From Escallonia rubra (taxonomy: Eukaryota; Streptophyta; Magnoliopsida; Escalloniales; Escalloniaceae), in assembly GCA_033065855.1 (NCBI GenBank), contig JAVXUO010000933.1, positions 62,001 to 126,000 on the forward strand: a stretch of 64,000 bases of DNA. The letters are read 5' to 3'. The position numbers and the translations under genes were made by a program. Position 1 is the first letter of the stretch. Each line of letters begins with the position of its first letter. This document shows positions 63,722 to 64,000 of this stretch, in pieces. The notes beneath the pieces are model-generated. The model did not search any database, had not been told where the DNA came from, and saw nothing but the letters and a program-made list of their open reading frames with translations.

Positions 63722-64000
63722 TGTAACGCCCCAGATTTATTTCTGGAGCGTTAATGCCGAATACACAGAGATCAGATAAAATCTTATAATTATCATAAAA
63801 ACTCCAAAATGGTAAATCAGAGCATATACTAATAATTCCCAAAATACATCAATGTCTAACAAAATGACCCCAAAGCTTTTATACAAGTCATGTTCTCCAA
63901 CACGGAGTTTCCAAAAATATACCCAAGTAACGTCAGAACTAATATCTGAGACAAAACAACTAACTCTTGATCGCTCAGCTAGCCCTCCAATACAAGGTCC
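63722..64000 (-). mobile_element. Partial 5' LTR of the Ty3/gypsy element, cut by the window edge
   Basis: On the minus strand this ends GGGGCGTTACA, a typical LTR end (..CA), directly before the primer-binding site. Its start lies outside the window. The 3' LTR is not present because the element is truncated near 61865. Confidence 0.75.

Noticed and set aside
1..64000. tRNA, rRNA, CRISPR arrays or bacterial-type operons
   Set aside because: Reading both strands gave no convincing tRNA A and B boxes, no rRNA, no regular direct-repeat and spacer array, and all genes show plant features.

Overview
This is a window of plant nuclear DNA, from a eudicot by gene structure and mobile-element content. 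Genes have many spliced introns, the intergenic DNA is AT-rich, and the products include plant-specific families (an RKD transcription factor, a DYW-class PPR protein, a DOMINO1/DCL-type protein and a plastid NAD-malate dehydrogenase). The species cannot be named from the sequence alone.

Six host genes can be read exon by exon. From left to right they are: a RING-variant (MARCH-like) membrane E3 ligase on the minus strand (coding 16829 to 9013, seven coding exons, one intron with a GC donor); a DOMINO1-like DUF3223 protein on the plus strand (31515-35256, two exons); an RKD-type RWP-RK transcription factor on the plus strand (36953-38818, three exons); an intronless 622-residue DYW PPR protein on the plus strand (40012-41880); an intronless-CDS plastid NAD-malate dehydrogenase on the minus strand (44744-43509, with a 1.9 kb intron in its 5' UTR); and a HAS1/DDX18-type nucleolar DEAD-box helicase on the minus strand (60039-52573, twelve exons, 541 residues). 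From memory, the E3 ligase, PPR and malate dehydrogenase have close Arabidopsis relatives within a few genes of each other (At3g47520/47530/47550), and DOMINO1 and a second E3 paralogue lie together at At5g62440/62460, so this looks like an old conserved gene block.

The rest is mostly mobile DNA, much of it nested. A 2.6 kb hAT-type element (3035-5615) contains a 1.5 kb Mutator-like element (3460-4953) with 437 bp near-perfect inverted ends, sitting in a TA microsatellite and carrying a fragment of an OTLD1/OTU6-like deubiquitinase gene. Two hAT elements with GGCCCGG-rich ends and clear 8 bp target duplications lie at 6066-7138 and 46881-48414, the second carrying a DnaJ20-like J-domain fragment. 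Another Mutator-like element is at 50513-51773, and a small hAT lies in the DOMINO1 intron. A decayed Ty3/gypsy element fills 21252-28806, with a 1.2 kb solo LTR resembling Ty1/copia SIRE nested in its 5' LTR. A second decayed Ty3/gypsy element, on the minus strand, runs off the right edge of the window.

No rRNA, tRNA, CRISPR or prokaryote-type operon was seen. The most unusual structures are the gene-carrying elements and the eight regularly spaced 23 bp palindromes in the ends of the first Mutator-like element.
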